Translations under genes and position numbers: made by a program | Part shown: piece by piece, positions 1 through 7,509 of the stretch | How the letters are laid out: each line of letters starts with the position of its first letter | Numbering within the stretch: the first letter of the stretch is position 1 | Notes under the pieces: model-generated | The model's input: only the letters and a program-made list of their open reading frames with translations | Told to the model about the DNA's origin: nothing | Databases searched by the model: none | Source: Gracilaria caudata | Taxonomy: Eukaryota; Rhodophyta; Florideophyceae; Gracilariales; Gracilariaceae | Reading direction: 5' to 3' | DNA: 26,616 nucleotides | Assembly: GCA_030374735.1 (NCBI GenBank) | Contig: JASCIV010000280.1 | Location: forward strand, 1-26,616

Positions 1-395
1 GTAGTGGAACGAGAGATATGCAGAGCTTCATTCATGAGAGAAAAGGCATCTGTTTGGTTTTTTGTGGATAGGATGGTCGTGATTTGTTCCACAATTTTTC
101 CGGGCGGCTGGGTGAAGATGGTGGGATCTTCAATAAGATTGACGACGTCGGACGTTATACTTTTGGTGATCATTCTGCGGAAGCTGGAAACGGCCTTTTT
201 GTCTTCTGCGGTGATTGGAACGAATTTGGGATCAAGAAGTTTTTCTAGATCGTGTTCGATTACGGTATCTTTGAGGTTTTGGATCCACTGGTGGTGATTA
301 GTCACTGTTAGTTCTACTAGTTCCTCGGTAAACCTCCATGTCGGATAGTGGAGGCCGGGGTTGTCCTGCGCTGCGGGAGCAGAAGACGCTTGCAT
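1..395 (-). CDS. Ty1/copia-like retrotransposon Gag, 5' part (runs off left edge)
   Basis: The minus strand is open from about position 568 to the window edge. From the ATG at 395 it gives 131 codons with no stop. Key stretches are HYPTWRFTEELVELTV, HHQWIQNLKDTVIEHDLEKLLD and SDVVNLIEDPTIFTQPPGKI. The pattern of W-x-x-x-L-K/R-D, a short acidic linker, then a helical 'I...I..DV..LIEDP' block resembles the gag region of Ty1/copia elements (UBN2/DUF4219-like). This is recalled family similarity, not a search. The same frame is open upstream to an ATG at 554, but that ATG lies inside the primer-binding site, so 395 is the preferred start; a start at 554 would give 184 residues here. The tRNA-like primer site and LTR end just upstream support the assignment independently. 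Pol is not in the window and would lie to the left. Confidence 0.6.
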   Translation of the reverse strand, partial: MQASSAPAAQDNPGLHYPTWRFTEELVELTVTNHHQWIQNLKDTVIEHDLEKLLDPKFVPITAEDKKAVSSFRRMITKSITSDVVNLIEDPTIFTQPPGKIVEQITTILSTKNQTDAFSLMNEALHISRST

Positions 396-547
396 TTTAA
401 GGGAAGTGAATGTGGTTTGGTGATGTTGGTCGGATGCGGAAAGTTTAGCGTTGCGCCAAAGATCGAGCCAAATGTCGCGAGTGTTGCGATAGTGAGCGCG
501 TTGTTCCCGGGTAGCTTGGGATCTGATCGTATGGCAGTGTTTAGACA

Positions 548-558
548 GGCCCATAACC
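548..558 (-). other. Primer-binding site of copia type (half initiator tRNA-Met)
   Basis: On the minus strand the sequence reads ...ATCACA GGTTATGGGCC TGTC.... GGTTATGGGCC is the exact complement of 11 bases of the eukaryotic initiator tRNA-Met anticodon stem-loop (GGCCCAUAACC). It directly follows a CA dinucleotide, as expected at the end of an LTR. Drosophila copia uses this internal tRNA region, a cleaved 5'-half tRNA, as its primer. The next bases (TGTC here against CAGTC in copia) diverge. The site orients the element: gag and pol lie to the left on the minus strand, and the 5' LTR lies to the right. Confidence 0.7.
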
Positions 559-591
559 TGTGATCATGAACGATGACCGCCGTCAGCCTTA
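559..591 (-). repeat. 3' end of copia-like 5' LTR, cut by transposon insertion
   Basis: This is the part of the 5' LTR adjoining the primer-binding site. It ends in CA (plus-strand TG at 559-560), the usual LTR terminus. It is interrupted at the TA of 590-591 by the pogo-like element, and the LTR resumes at 2848. The second LTR is outside the window, so identity between LTRs cannot be checked. Confidence 0.55.
590..591. repeat. TA target-site duplication, left copy
   Basis: The TA immediately outside the left inverted repeat is matched by TA at 2846-2847 outside the right one. A two-base match alone is weak, but it is the expected target for this transposase class. Confidence 0.8.
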
Positions 592-617
592 AAGGGGGGG
601 TACACCAATATTGGGAC
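592..617 (+). repeat. Left terminal inverted repeat of the pogo-like element
   Basis: It reads AA, seven G, TACACCAAT, ATTGGGAC. Compared with the inverted right end it differs only at positions 11 (A/G), 19 (A/T) and 22 (G/C). Confidence 0.88.
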
Positions 618-866
618 AAAACCCAAGTTGTCGCCCATCTCTCCACGTAGAATCGACGACGAGAGTCGTATTTGGTGTCAATAAAAACCCGCCACTTGTC
701 GCTCTCAGTGGCCAGAATTTCAAATCAATCCAAACTGTGGCGTCCACCCAATCAACGGAAAACTGCTCAGCATCGTGCACACTCAAATGCGAGAAAGATC
801 GGACACTCACGGCGCGTTGGCCCGTCCAGATTCCTTTATTTTTGAGCAAAATGTCCGTACACGTCA

Positions 867-2534
867 TCAGAACGTCTGCCTTTTTGCGGCCGCTCGACGT
901 CTAGCAATCGCGCGTCTAAGCGCCATTGATCGCTGCCCTTCCTTGTAGCGCTCAATGCTCATGTTAGCCAGAAGAGCTCTGACGCGGTCGCGATCAGCTT
1001 TGAAACTTTTCGAGGCTTGAAGCTGCACCTGAAGCCGTGCATCCGCCACACAAGAGCGAGCCAATTGCTTGCGCTGCTTCTCTGCCCGCTCTGCTACATC
1101 CGTTGCGCGCTTCTCTCGCGCCAGCTGTAGAACTCTCTTGGACGTCATCACACAGCCGTTTGTGGTATCAATAAAACCACAATCAAGCATAGTAGCATCT
1201 GATCCTAGAACCTTGTCCCTGTAATCCATACAACGCTTGCGGAACAGCGTTTCTAGCTCTTCTACAGATAATGTTTCACACAGCGCAGAGGTCGCTGGGC
1301 GTGGCACACCAATCAAGCGCTCAGGTGCAAGAGGCCACAAGCCACTACGGCGGAAGCCAGAGCGAATTATTTCCCTGGTAAAAGCACAGTAGTACGCCTC
1401 TCTTATGATTGCCATAAATGAAAACATGTCAATATTCGTCGAATTGTCACTAAGCGTAACCTCGGCGCTCACACGATTCAAGTGAGACTTGAGAGATGCG
1501 AAGGTGACGGCATCCAACGGCTGTATCTTTCCCGACGTGTGTGCCGGTAGGGTGTATACAATTATGCCATTATTGTGAAACAGTTCCAAAACCTCAAGAG
1601 AAATATGAGCTCGATAGGCGTCGTAGACGAGCAACACCTTTTTCCCATTTGTAGTTAAATCTTCTACATACTTGACGAACTGATTAGCCCAAGAAGGGAA
1701 ATTTACCGAGTCCACACCCCCGTTCTCAGACCGAGTAGCACAAACCGCACCTCGAGGTAAGTGAACTACGGGAGTTTCCTGCACAGCAACTCCATCTCTA
1801 AGAACGGTTCTGTAAGGAATCCGATTTCCTTTGAATACCACCAGTAACGGCCCAACGTCTCCATCAGCACTTACCACTGGCATCATTGTAACTCGGTGCT
1901 TGTACCCGTGCCCATTGCTTGTCATATCGCGAGAACCACGTCTTGGAAACAAACGGCGAAGACCCGACACTCCGGTCATCTCCTTCTCTGGTGTCCCACC
2001 AACCTCGTCCAGGTTAAAAATACGTGATCCGTCCAGGTTTTTGTCAACTATTAATTTTTGTAGTGTGGAAAAATGATGTGTCAAGGTTTCAGCGTTGACT
2101 GCCTTGAACCTATTGTTCTCCTTTGAAAGAGGACGAACAAATGACAGTGTTTCCTTGTGCCGCTTGCGAAAGGCACGGAGGAAGTAGTCGCTTGGATGTT
2201 CGTGATTGAATGGTAATGACCGAAGTCTGTCAGGGGGCATCTGTGAGCATATAATTTTAACAGCTTCTCTTAGATGATGCGTTGTAAGTAGAGTGCCTCT
2301 GGCTGCAAAACGCAGCAGAAAGGAAACTATGTGGTGTTCTTTTTTGTCTGTGAGGCCCCTGCGACGACCTCGTTTGCTGCTTTTGTAGTGCTTGAAACGG
2401 TAATGCAGTGTAGAGCGTGGGATATTGTATTTTTCTGAGACAGTTCGGTATGGTTTGCCTTGAGTGAGCTCGAGCAATGCTTTCTGAATTACTAGCTGAT
2501 GGCACTCCTTTGATTGGTTCGCCATGCTGAGCAC
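867..2534 (-). CDS. pogo/Tigger-type DDE transposase
   Basis: This 555-residue protein catalyses cut-and-paste movement of the surrounding element. Residues about 14-57 form a pipsqueak/CENP-B-type helix-turn-helix (GKPYRTVSEKYNIPRSTL), followed by basic KRGRRRG and a second helix-turn-helix-like region to about 135. The catalytic core shows FNLDE (Asp176), LLVYDAYRAH (Asp305) and LPAHTSGKIQPLD (Asp341). The last two acidic residues are 35 apart, as in DD(35)D pogo/Tigger/jerky-type enzymes. The usual 'LDGHxSH' around the second Asp is here YDAYRAH, but the Asp is kept. A basic, helical C-terminus follows, ending in RRAIARRRAAAKRQ. Two ATGs (2534 and 2525) are possible starts. No disruption is seen, so it is probably expressible. 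Naming within the pogo superfamily is by motif recall only. Confidence 0.87.
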   Translation of the reverse strand: MLSMANQSKECHQLVIQKALLELTQGKPYRTVSEKYNIPRSTLHYRFKHYKSSKRGRRRGLTDKKEHHIVSFLLRFAARGTLLTTHHLREAVKIICSQMPPDRLRSLPFNHEHPSDYFLRAFRKRHKETLSFVRPLSKENNRFKAVNAETLTHHFSTLQKLIVDKNLDGSRIFNLDEVGGTPEKEMTGVSGLRRLFPRRGSRDMTSNGHGYKHRVTMMPVVSADGDVGPLLVVFKGNRIPYRTVLRDGVAVQETPVVHLPRGAVCATRSENGGVDSVNFPSWANQFVKYVEDLTTNGKKVLLVYDAYRAHISLEVLELFHNNGIIVYTLPAHTSGKIQPLDAVTFASLKSHLNRVSAEVTLSDNSTNIDMFSFMAIIREAYYCAFTREIIRSGFRRSGLWPLAPERLIGVPRPATSALCETLSVEELETLFRKRCMDYRDKVLGSDATMLDCGFIDTTNGCVMTSKRVLQLAREKRATDVAERAEKQRKQLARSCVADARLQVQLQASKSFKADRDRVRALLANMSIERYKEGQRSMALRRAIARRRAAAKRQTF

Positions 2535-2819
2535 GTGCGGTTTGACAATATGCAGGTTACAGTCAGGGGATGTGCTCCATTAAGGAGCCTCGCGAGAAAG
2601 ATTTGCACCTGTTTGCACGAGTTTTCATTTGAATGATATGAAAAGCGCGCCATTTGTGGTTTGAAATGCGCTGAGTCAGAATTTCAGATTAGTTTTTAAA
2701 TTCATCCACAGTTTTTGGAGCAAGTGTTCCAAGTTTCACGGAGGCGATGGAAGAACCGTTCCATATCTGAGAAATCTTTAATTTTGCATAAATTTTAGGC
2801 GTCCAAGTAATTCCGTCGC

Positions 2820-2845
2820 GTCCGAAAATTGGTGCACCCCCCCTT
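2820..2845 (-). repeat. Right terminal inverted repeat of the pogo-like element
   Basis: Read inward on the minus strand: AA, seven G, TGCACCAAT, TTTCGGAC. It pairs with the left end at 592-617. Confidence 0.88.
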
Positions 2846-2847
2846 TA
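2846..2847. repeat. TA target-site duplication, right copy
   Basis: Partner of the TA at 590-591. It abuts the right inverted repeat exactly. Confidence 0.8.
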
Positions 2848-2931
2848 CGGTCGACGGCGTTGGAGTCGTTTATTAAGGTGTGCACATGCGTGTACACGTG
2901 CGTGAGGACACTGAGTGATGCATTTCTCACA
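2846..2931 (-). repeat. Probable remainder of the copia-like 5' LTR
   Basis: Joining 2848 onward to 589 (minus strand, one TA kept) restores a stretch with AATAAA (plus TTTATT at 2869-2874) shortly before the LTR end, as expected for an R/U5 region. The outer edge is uncertain. A candidate is 2931, where the minus strand reads TGTGAG; its TGTGA is the inverted match of TCACA at the inner end. That would make a short LTR of about 117 bp. A longer LTR extending toward 3.1 kb is possible. Confidence 0.35.
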
Positions 2932-3641
2932 TCCACGACGCGGAACAACTCGCATCAGCTCGCCCGATGTCGATCTCTCGTTTGCTTCAAAGGTATCTAG
3001 TAACGCCTCAAACCAAGTGAGAAAGAACGCTGCAGCCGCGGACGGCCGTCTTGCGCTTCCATGCCGGTGAGAGTACAAGATGATAGATGCAGACCCATAC
3101 CGGGCGGGCGCCCAAGAAGCACTAGTGCGTGCGACGGCGGTGAATCGGCGTCAAGTGGTCACCGAAGGTGTTTTTGTGAGCGCGTCATTGACGACGATTG
3201 ACGACAACACCTTCGTAGCGAACGACTGGCTGCTTGTGCGCTGCTTTGAAGCCATTTCTTCCAGCGCGTGGCAAGACGGCGTTCGCCGAGCTCCTGCGAG
3301 CTCGGCTCATGAGCCATGACATGTATGTGTCGGCGGCGCCACAGCGCTCACCGTCCAGCCGCTTGCCAGAAGACGCTCGCGGGGTCTTGAGAGCACCGGC
3401 ACCGAAGCCGCTTTACCTGCTGGCACATTGTGGAATCTTTGATCACGCGAACGGACTGGTCATACTAGCTAAAGTGTTTTGTAGTTTTGGTCACCAGATT
3501 TGAGAACTGCGACTATGCTGGAAGGCAAGCTGTACGTTGCCATGCAAGGTTCGCGGGTACACTTTCTGGGCTAGCCAAGACTACGCGAGAAAACAACGAG
3601 TTCAGCAGACATTACCGATTCTTTCGTTTCCATTGCAAAGC
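2848..3641. other. Region between the nested elements and the ankyrin gene
   Basis: The first part probably belongs to the copia-like LTR. I recognise no gene in the rest. Short open frames (for example 3080-3319 and 3234-3503 on the plus strand) lack recognisable motifs. A hairpin is possible with 10-base arms CGAAGGTGTT (3163-3172) and AACACCTTCG (3206-3215). The ankyrin promoter must lie here or within the LTR, but no clear TATA box was found. Confidence 0.4.
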
Positions 3642-5282
3642 ATGGGCTGCGATTACAACCTCAAGGAAGCCGCCAAGAAAGGCGAGTTGGGCAGAGTGCG
3701 GCGGATGCTAGAGAGCGGAGCCGACTTGCACGGGGCAGACAACCATGGTCGGAGTGCGTTGCATCATGCCGCCAGCCGCGGACACATGGACGTTGTGAAG
3801 GAGCTGCTGTGGCGCGGCGCCGACTCGCGTACGGAGGACAAGCATCGACAGAATGCGTTACATGTAGCCGCCTTCAACGGAAACACGGACGTCGTGAACG
3901 AGCTGCTGCGGCACTGCACCGACGTGCGTGAATCAACCAAAGATAGTGGCAACGCGTTGCGTATTGCCGCTCGGTGTGGGCAGAGAGACGTTGTGAAGAA
4001 GCAGCTGCAGCGCGGCGCCGACGTGCACAGCGCAACCGAAGATGGTTGGAATGCACTGCACTTTGCCGCGATGAATGGGCACATGCGCGTTGTGAACGAG
4101 CTGCTGCAGCACAGCGCCGACGTGCAGAGTGCAACCACGGCGGGTGCGAATGCGTTGCATTTTGCTACCTCGAACGGACACCTGGACGTTGTGACAGAGC
4201 TGTGGCAGCGCGGCGCCAAACTGGACACTGCGACCAAAGCTGGTCATAATGCTTTGCATATTGCCGCCCACAACGGGCACATGGGGGTATTGCAGGCACT
4301 GCTGCAGCGCGGCGCCGACGTGCACAGCGCAGACCACGACGGTTGGAATGCGTTGCATCATGCTGCCCGCGACGGGCATATGGAGGTGGTGAAGGAGCTG
4401 CTGCAGCGCGGCGCCGACTTGCACAGCGCAGACAACTACGATCGCAATGTGTTTCACCTCGCTGCCCGATACGGACACACGGAGATGGTCAAGGAGCTGC
4501 TGCAGCGCGGCGCCGACTTGCACGGCGCAGAAGACTACGGTCGCAATGCGTTGCATCTCACCGCGATGAAAGGGCACATTAACGTGGTGAAGGAGCTTCT
4601 GCAGCGCGGCACCGACGTGCACAGCGCGGACAACTACGATCGGAATGCGTTGCATCTCGCGGTGATGTACGGACACATGGAGGTGGTGAACGAGCTGCTG
4701 CAGCGCGGCGTCGACTTGCACAGCGTAGACAATTACGGTCGCAATGCGTTGCATCATGCTGCCGGATTCGGACACATGGAGTTGGTGAAGGAGCTGCTGC
4801 GGCACGGCGCCGATTTGCGCAGTGCAGACAACTACGGTCGGAATGCGTTGCATCTCACCGCGATGGACGGACACACGGAGGTGGTGAACGAACTGCTGCG
4901 GTGCGGCGCAGACTTGCACAGTGCAGACAAGTACGGTCGCAATGCGTTGCATCTCACCGCGATGAACGGACAAATGAAGGTGGTTAGGGAGCTGCTGCAG
5001 CGCGGCGCCAACGTGCACAGCGCAGATAAGTACGATCGGAATGCGTTGCATCTCGCGGCGATGAACGGACACATGGAGGTGGTGAAGGAGCTGCTGCAGC
5101 GCGGCGCCGACTTGCACAGCGCAGACAAGCACGGTCGCAACGCGCTGCATCATGCTGCCCGACTGGGACACACGGAGGTGGTCAACGAGCTGCGGCAGCA
5201 CGGCGCCGACTTGCACGGCGCAGACTTGCACGGCGCAGACAACAACGGCGGGAACGCGCTGCATTCTGGCGCCGAGAACTGA
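3642..5282 (+). CDS. Ankyrin-repeat protein, 15 full repeats, probably truncated
   Basis: This 546-residue protein is built almost entirely of 33-residue ankyrin repeats, which usually act as protein-binding scaffolds. Residues 1-36 form an N-terminal cap (NLKEAAKKGELGRVRRMLES). Fifteen full repeats follow from residue 37 to 536, with consensus RNALHLAAMNGHMEVVKELL and then QRGADLHSAD. A 16th repeat stops after ten residues. Repeat 15 is 38 residues because GADLH is duplicated (15-base duplication near 5211-5240). The frame is open upstream to 3537, but the ATG at 3642 has a good context (A at -3, G at +4) and begins exactly at the ankyrin cap. The stop falls where every repeat has Gly (AEN-G-H). 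One base change, GGA to TGA, explains it, and repeat-like coding follows downstream. No signal peptide or membrane segment is seen. The true function is unknown. Confidence 0.85.
   Translation: MGCDYNLKEAAKKGELGRVRRMLESGADLHGADNHGRSALHHAASRGHMDVVKELLWRGADSRTEDKHRQNALHVAAFNGNTDVVNELLRHCTDVRESTKDSGNALRIAARCGQRDVVKKQLQRGADVHSATEDGWNALHFAAMNGHMRVVNELLQHSADVQSATTAGANALHFATSNGHLDVVTELWQRGAKLDTATKAGHNALHIAAHNGHMGVLQALLQRGADVHSADHDGWNALHHAARDGHMEVVKELLQRGADLHSADNYDRNVFHLAARYGHTEMVKELLQRGADLHGAEDYGRNALHLTAMKGHINVVKELLQRGTDVHSADNYDRNALHLAVMYGHMEVVNELLQRGVDLHSVDNYGRNALHHAAGFGHMELVKELLRHGADLRSADNYGRNALHLTAMDGHTEVVNELLRCGADLHSADKYGRNALHLTAMNGQMKVVRELLQRGANVHSADKYDRNALHLAAMNGHMEVVKELLQRGADLHSADKHGRNALHHAARLGHTEVVNELRQHGADLHGADLHGADNNGGNALHSGAEN
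3750..5249 (+). repeat. Tandem 99-bp coding repeats of the ankyrin gene
   Basis: Fourteen units of 99 bp and one of 114 bp. Units 7-15 share long near-identical stretches such as gagctgctgcagcgcggcgc, while units 2-6 are more diverged. This suggests more recent duplication or conversion in the C-terminal half. The lack of stops in this repeat also creates a long spurious antisense frame. Confidence 0.88.
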
Positions 5283-6110
5283 CACAAGAACGTTGCGGTC
5301 GTACTCACTGGGTACCACTCTGGCTGCGTGATGCTGCGCAGCGGGGCCGATTTAGAATGCCACATGAAGCGCGTCGTGGTCGCACGCAGTTGGCGGCCAT
5401 GATGGCCGGCACCGGCGCGCCGGTGCTGATCCGTCGAGGAGGAATCGCCAAAATAGCCCTGCTGGTAGGTCGCTGCTTACCAGAGACGCAACAAGAACGA
5501 GTGCTCGTTGTTGGGAGGCAGTTGACTCGCGCTGGCGCGAGCGCGACGACGAGGAGGCGGCGACAGAATGTGGCGAGAACGTATCATACGAGGCGCGCGG
5601 AGCGCACGGAGCGCTGCGACGTGAGGAAATCGAAGGGTGGCACCGCATCAGCCCGCCCAACGTGGAGCTGGCAACGGAGCTGAACGGAAGTGTTCCTCGC
5701 GGTGTTCACGACGGGATGGGGCGCGGCAAGAACATCGCGCGTGGGCGGCAGGCGCAGCGGCAACCGCGACCGCCACCGCGTCCTCTACGCGCGCCTCGGG
5801 AGAGTGGCGGCGTCATTCTCGCGGCGCGCGGATGGAGGGGCTCGGTTGTGGCGGCGCGTCTCTCGTCGGTGTCGCACTCTACGGGCTTGACGGCGGCGCA
5901 TCGTGGAGCTCGAGCTCAACACGGCGGCAACGTTGGCGTACCTGTACAGCGACAATGGGGCGCGATCCACATCGACGACGTCGTCGCGGTGCACACGTAT
6001 CCCACCCACGACGCATTTCTGTGACGCGCTCTCTTCGTCGGTGTCGCCATCTGCGTGCCAACCTGCGCACAATTGCGACATATTGAGAACCCTCTTCCGT
6101 ATCCTGCGCG
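5283..6110 (+). pseudogene. Decayed continuation of the ankyrin gene, possibly a lost kinase domain
   Basis: After the TGA at 5280-5282 the same frame continues HKNVAVVL and then CVMLRSGADLEC, an ankyrin ending, to a stop near 5400. One frame over (start of frame near 5357) a further ankyrin-like unit is visible: RGRTQLAAM followed by GAPVLIRRGG. At 5623-5691 a third frame reads EEIEGWHRISPPNVELATEL. This resembles the lead-in of tyrosine-kinase-like kinases (W-x-I-x-x-x-x-V-E-L-x-x-E-L-G), and VFLAVF follows in another frame where the glycine loop would be. The rest to about 6110 is very GC-rich with broken frames. I read this as a frameshifted 3' end of an ankyrin or ankyrin-kinase gene. 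The extra ankyrin unit is fairly convincing; the kinase idea is weak. Confidence 0.4.
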
Positions 6111-6549
6111 CACTGTGACCCTACGGGTTGTCATAGAGAGTTCTTTAGCACAGCGTAGGCAACGATGAGGTCTGGAGCTTTGGATTGTGTCGGAAAAACA
6201 AGTCGAATGCAATCAAAACATCCACACACATGCTCAGAGACTTATCTTTCAATCTAGCTTCTGTCCTATAAAGAGAAATTGATTTCCAACTCATAAATGT
6301 GTTGTTTAACACCTTCACGAATCTGCTCATTATGACAACCAATTCCAGAAATTCAATGTACCACGTTTTCATCGTGCAGGCGCTAGGAGTCTACCAGACA
6401 TCCGTACTCCGTCACCGACCCATACGAAATGAAGCAGCATAAATACATATGGCTTTTCCACACAGACCCGGCGTTCTTACTTGTTGCCTTACCAAAGATC
6501 AGCAAATCCTTCTACTGAAACGATACCAAACTCTTGCAGCAAGAATATC
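6111..6549. other. AT-richer gap upstream of the zinc-finger gene
   Basis: No gene recognised. Base composition changes sharply at about 6110, from GC-rich decayed sequence to AT-richer DNA. CATAAATA at 6438-6445 is a weak TATA-like site about 105 bp before the zinc-finger start. Confidence 0.3.
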
Positions 6550-7509
6550 ATGAACATCAATCCTCAAAGTTCTCCTGGCGGTGATGGGAGAGAACCTCCC
6601 AGGAATAGAAAAGATCTGGGCGTGTGCCCTGGAAACGTACCCAAGAAGTCAAGGAAACGTCAACAGAGACAAAATAGAACGTCGGGTAATTCGAAACCAC
6701 AAGAACAAGATTTCCCACTTTCCCTACTGTCAGATCCCTTAGCAGACGACGATAACTTCTATGAGAGGATAATCGTCCCAGCATACATGGCTGCTTCAAT
6801 GGAAGAGCCTAGGGGCCCAGTTGAGTTTACGGAGGCCTTTTTTGTGGCTGTGGGGGCGCAAATTGCGGCACAATCTGGGACTGCACAGGAAACAGTGGGG
6901 CAAGTTGAGCCCTTCGAAAGTTCGGGTTCGCACGAAGCCGCCACGGTGGATGAAGCTCCGCGGCCCATTGCGCCTGCTCCTTCATCTACTTCAGTACCAG
7001 GTCCGTCCTCTGGCGTCTCTACGAGAGCTGGTGCTTCAAGATCGAATGAGCGATTGCAATGCTTCCACTGCCATAACATATTTGCATCCTACAATAGTCT
7101 GAGAACGCATATAAGAAGGACTCATGACCAAAGCAATGTTCGTCACTGCAGTTTTTGCAATTTTACAGCTCCTGATCGAGAAAGACTGCTTGTTCACGCG
7201 AATAATACTCATAGAAATCGGGTTGGTGGTCATACTTCGAGAGCTGATGCTTCAAGCTCAGATCACAGAATACAATGCCTATACTGCCATAAAATAATGG
7301 CATCCATTGATACTCTTAGAAAACATGTGAAAAGGAATCATGATCTTCACTGTTTTCGGTGCAGGTTTATAGCGCCTGATCAACAAACACTTCTGGATCA
7401 TATGAACGACATTCACAGAAGTAAGTGTTCTTGGTTTTCTTGTAATGTTTGTGGAAGTAAGGTTTCATGGGTCGATCGCAAAGAGCATGCAAGGACTTGT
7501 AAAAGGTGA
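6550..7509 (+). CDS. C2H2-type zinc-finger protein with two duplicated finger pairs
   Basis: This 319-residue putative nucleic-acid-binding nuclear protein starts at the first ATG of the frame. Residues 1-165 are low-complexity, with a basic nuclear-signal-like patch (PKKSRKRQQRQNR, 31-43) and an acidic/proline-serine-rich stretch. Fingers: 1, C171-C174-H187-H192; 2, C200-C203-H216-H221; 3, C243-C246-H259-H264; 4, C268-C271-H284-H289; 5, C298-C301-H313-C317 (a C2HC form). Fingers 1-2 and 3-4, with the preceding STRAGAS/TSRADAS linkers, are clearly an internal duplication. The linkers are not the TGEKP type of large DNA-binding arrays, and the CHNIFAS/CHKIMAS and CNFTAPD/CRFIAPD cores are characteristic. 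AATAAA occurs at 7701-7706, about 190 bp downstream. The target is unknown. Confidence 0.8.
   Translation: MNINPQSSPGGDGREPPRNRKDLGVCPGNVPKKSRKRQQRQNRTSGNSKPQEQDFPLSLLSDPLADDDNFYERIIVPAYMAASMEEPRGPVEFTEAFFVAVGAQIAAQSGTAQETVGQVEPFESSGSHEAATVDEAPRPIAPAPSSTSVPGPSSGVSTRAGASRSNERLQCFHCHNIFASYNSLRTHIRRTHDQSNVRHCSFCNFTAPDRERLLVHANNTHRNRVGGHTSRADASSSDHRIQCLYCHKIMASIDTLRKHVKRNHDLHCFRCRFIAPDQQTLLDHMNDIHRSKCSWFSCNVCGSKVSWVDRKEHARTCKR

Larger units (their letters stand above)
592..2845 (-). mobile_element. Complete pogo/Tigger-like DNA transposon, 2254 bp
   Basis: The element has 26-bp terminal inverted repeats matching at 23 of 26 positions, TA dinucleotides immediately outside both ends, and a single uninterrupted transposase gene filling most of the interior. 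TA target duplication is the hallmark of the Tc1/mariner/pogo superfamily and agrees with the transposase type. About 310 bp of leader lies between the right end and the transposase start, and about 250 bp lies between its stop and the left end. No stop codon, frameshift or internal insertion is visible, so the element looks young and possibly autonomous. It sits inside the LTR of a copia-like element. Confidence 0.88.

Noticed and set aside
4..297. Plus-strand frame of 97 codons
   Set aside because: It lies opposite the gag-like minus-strand frame, which is longer, open to the edge and has family-like motifs.
395..554. ATG at 554 as the start of the gag-like protein
   Set aside because: The frame is open from there, but this ATG is part of the tRNA-primer site GGTTATGGGCC. 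The ATG at 395 is a more likely start.
3933..5318. 461-codon open frame on the minus strand
   Set aside because: It is the antisense shadow of the 99-bp ankyrin repeat. Its apparent repeats follow from the plus-strand coding units.
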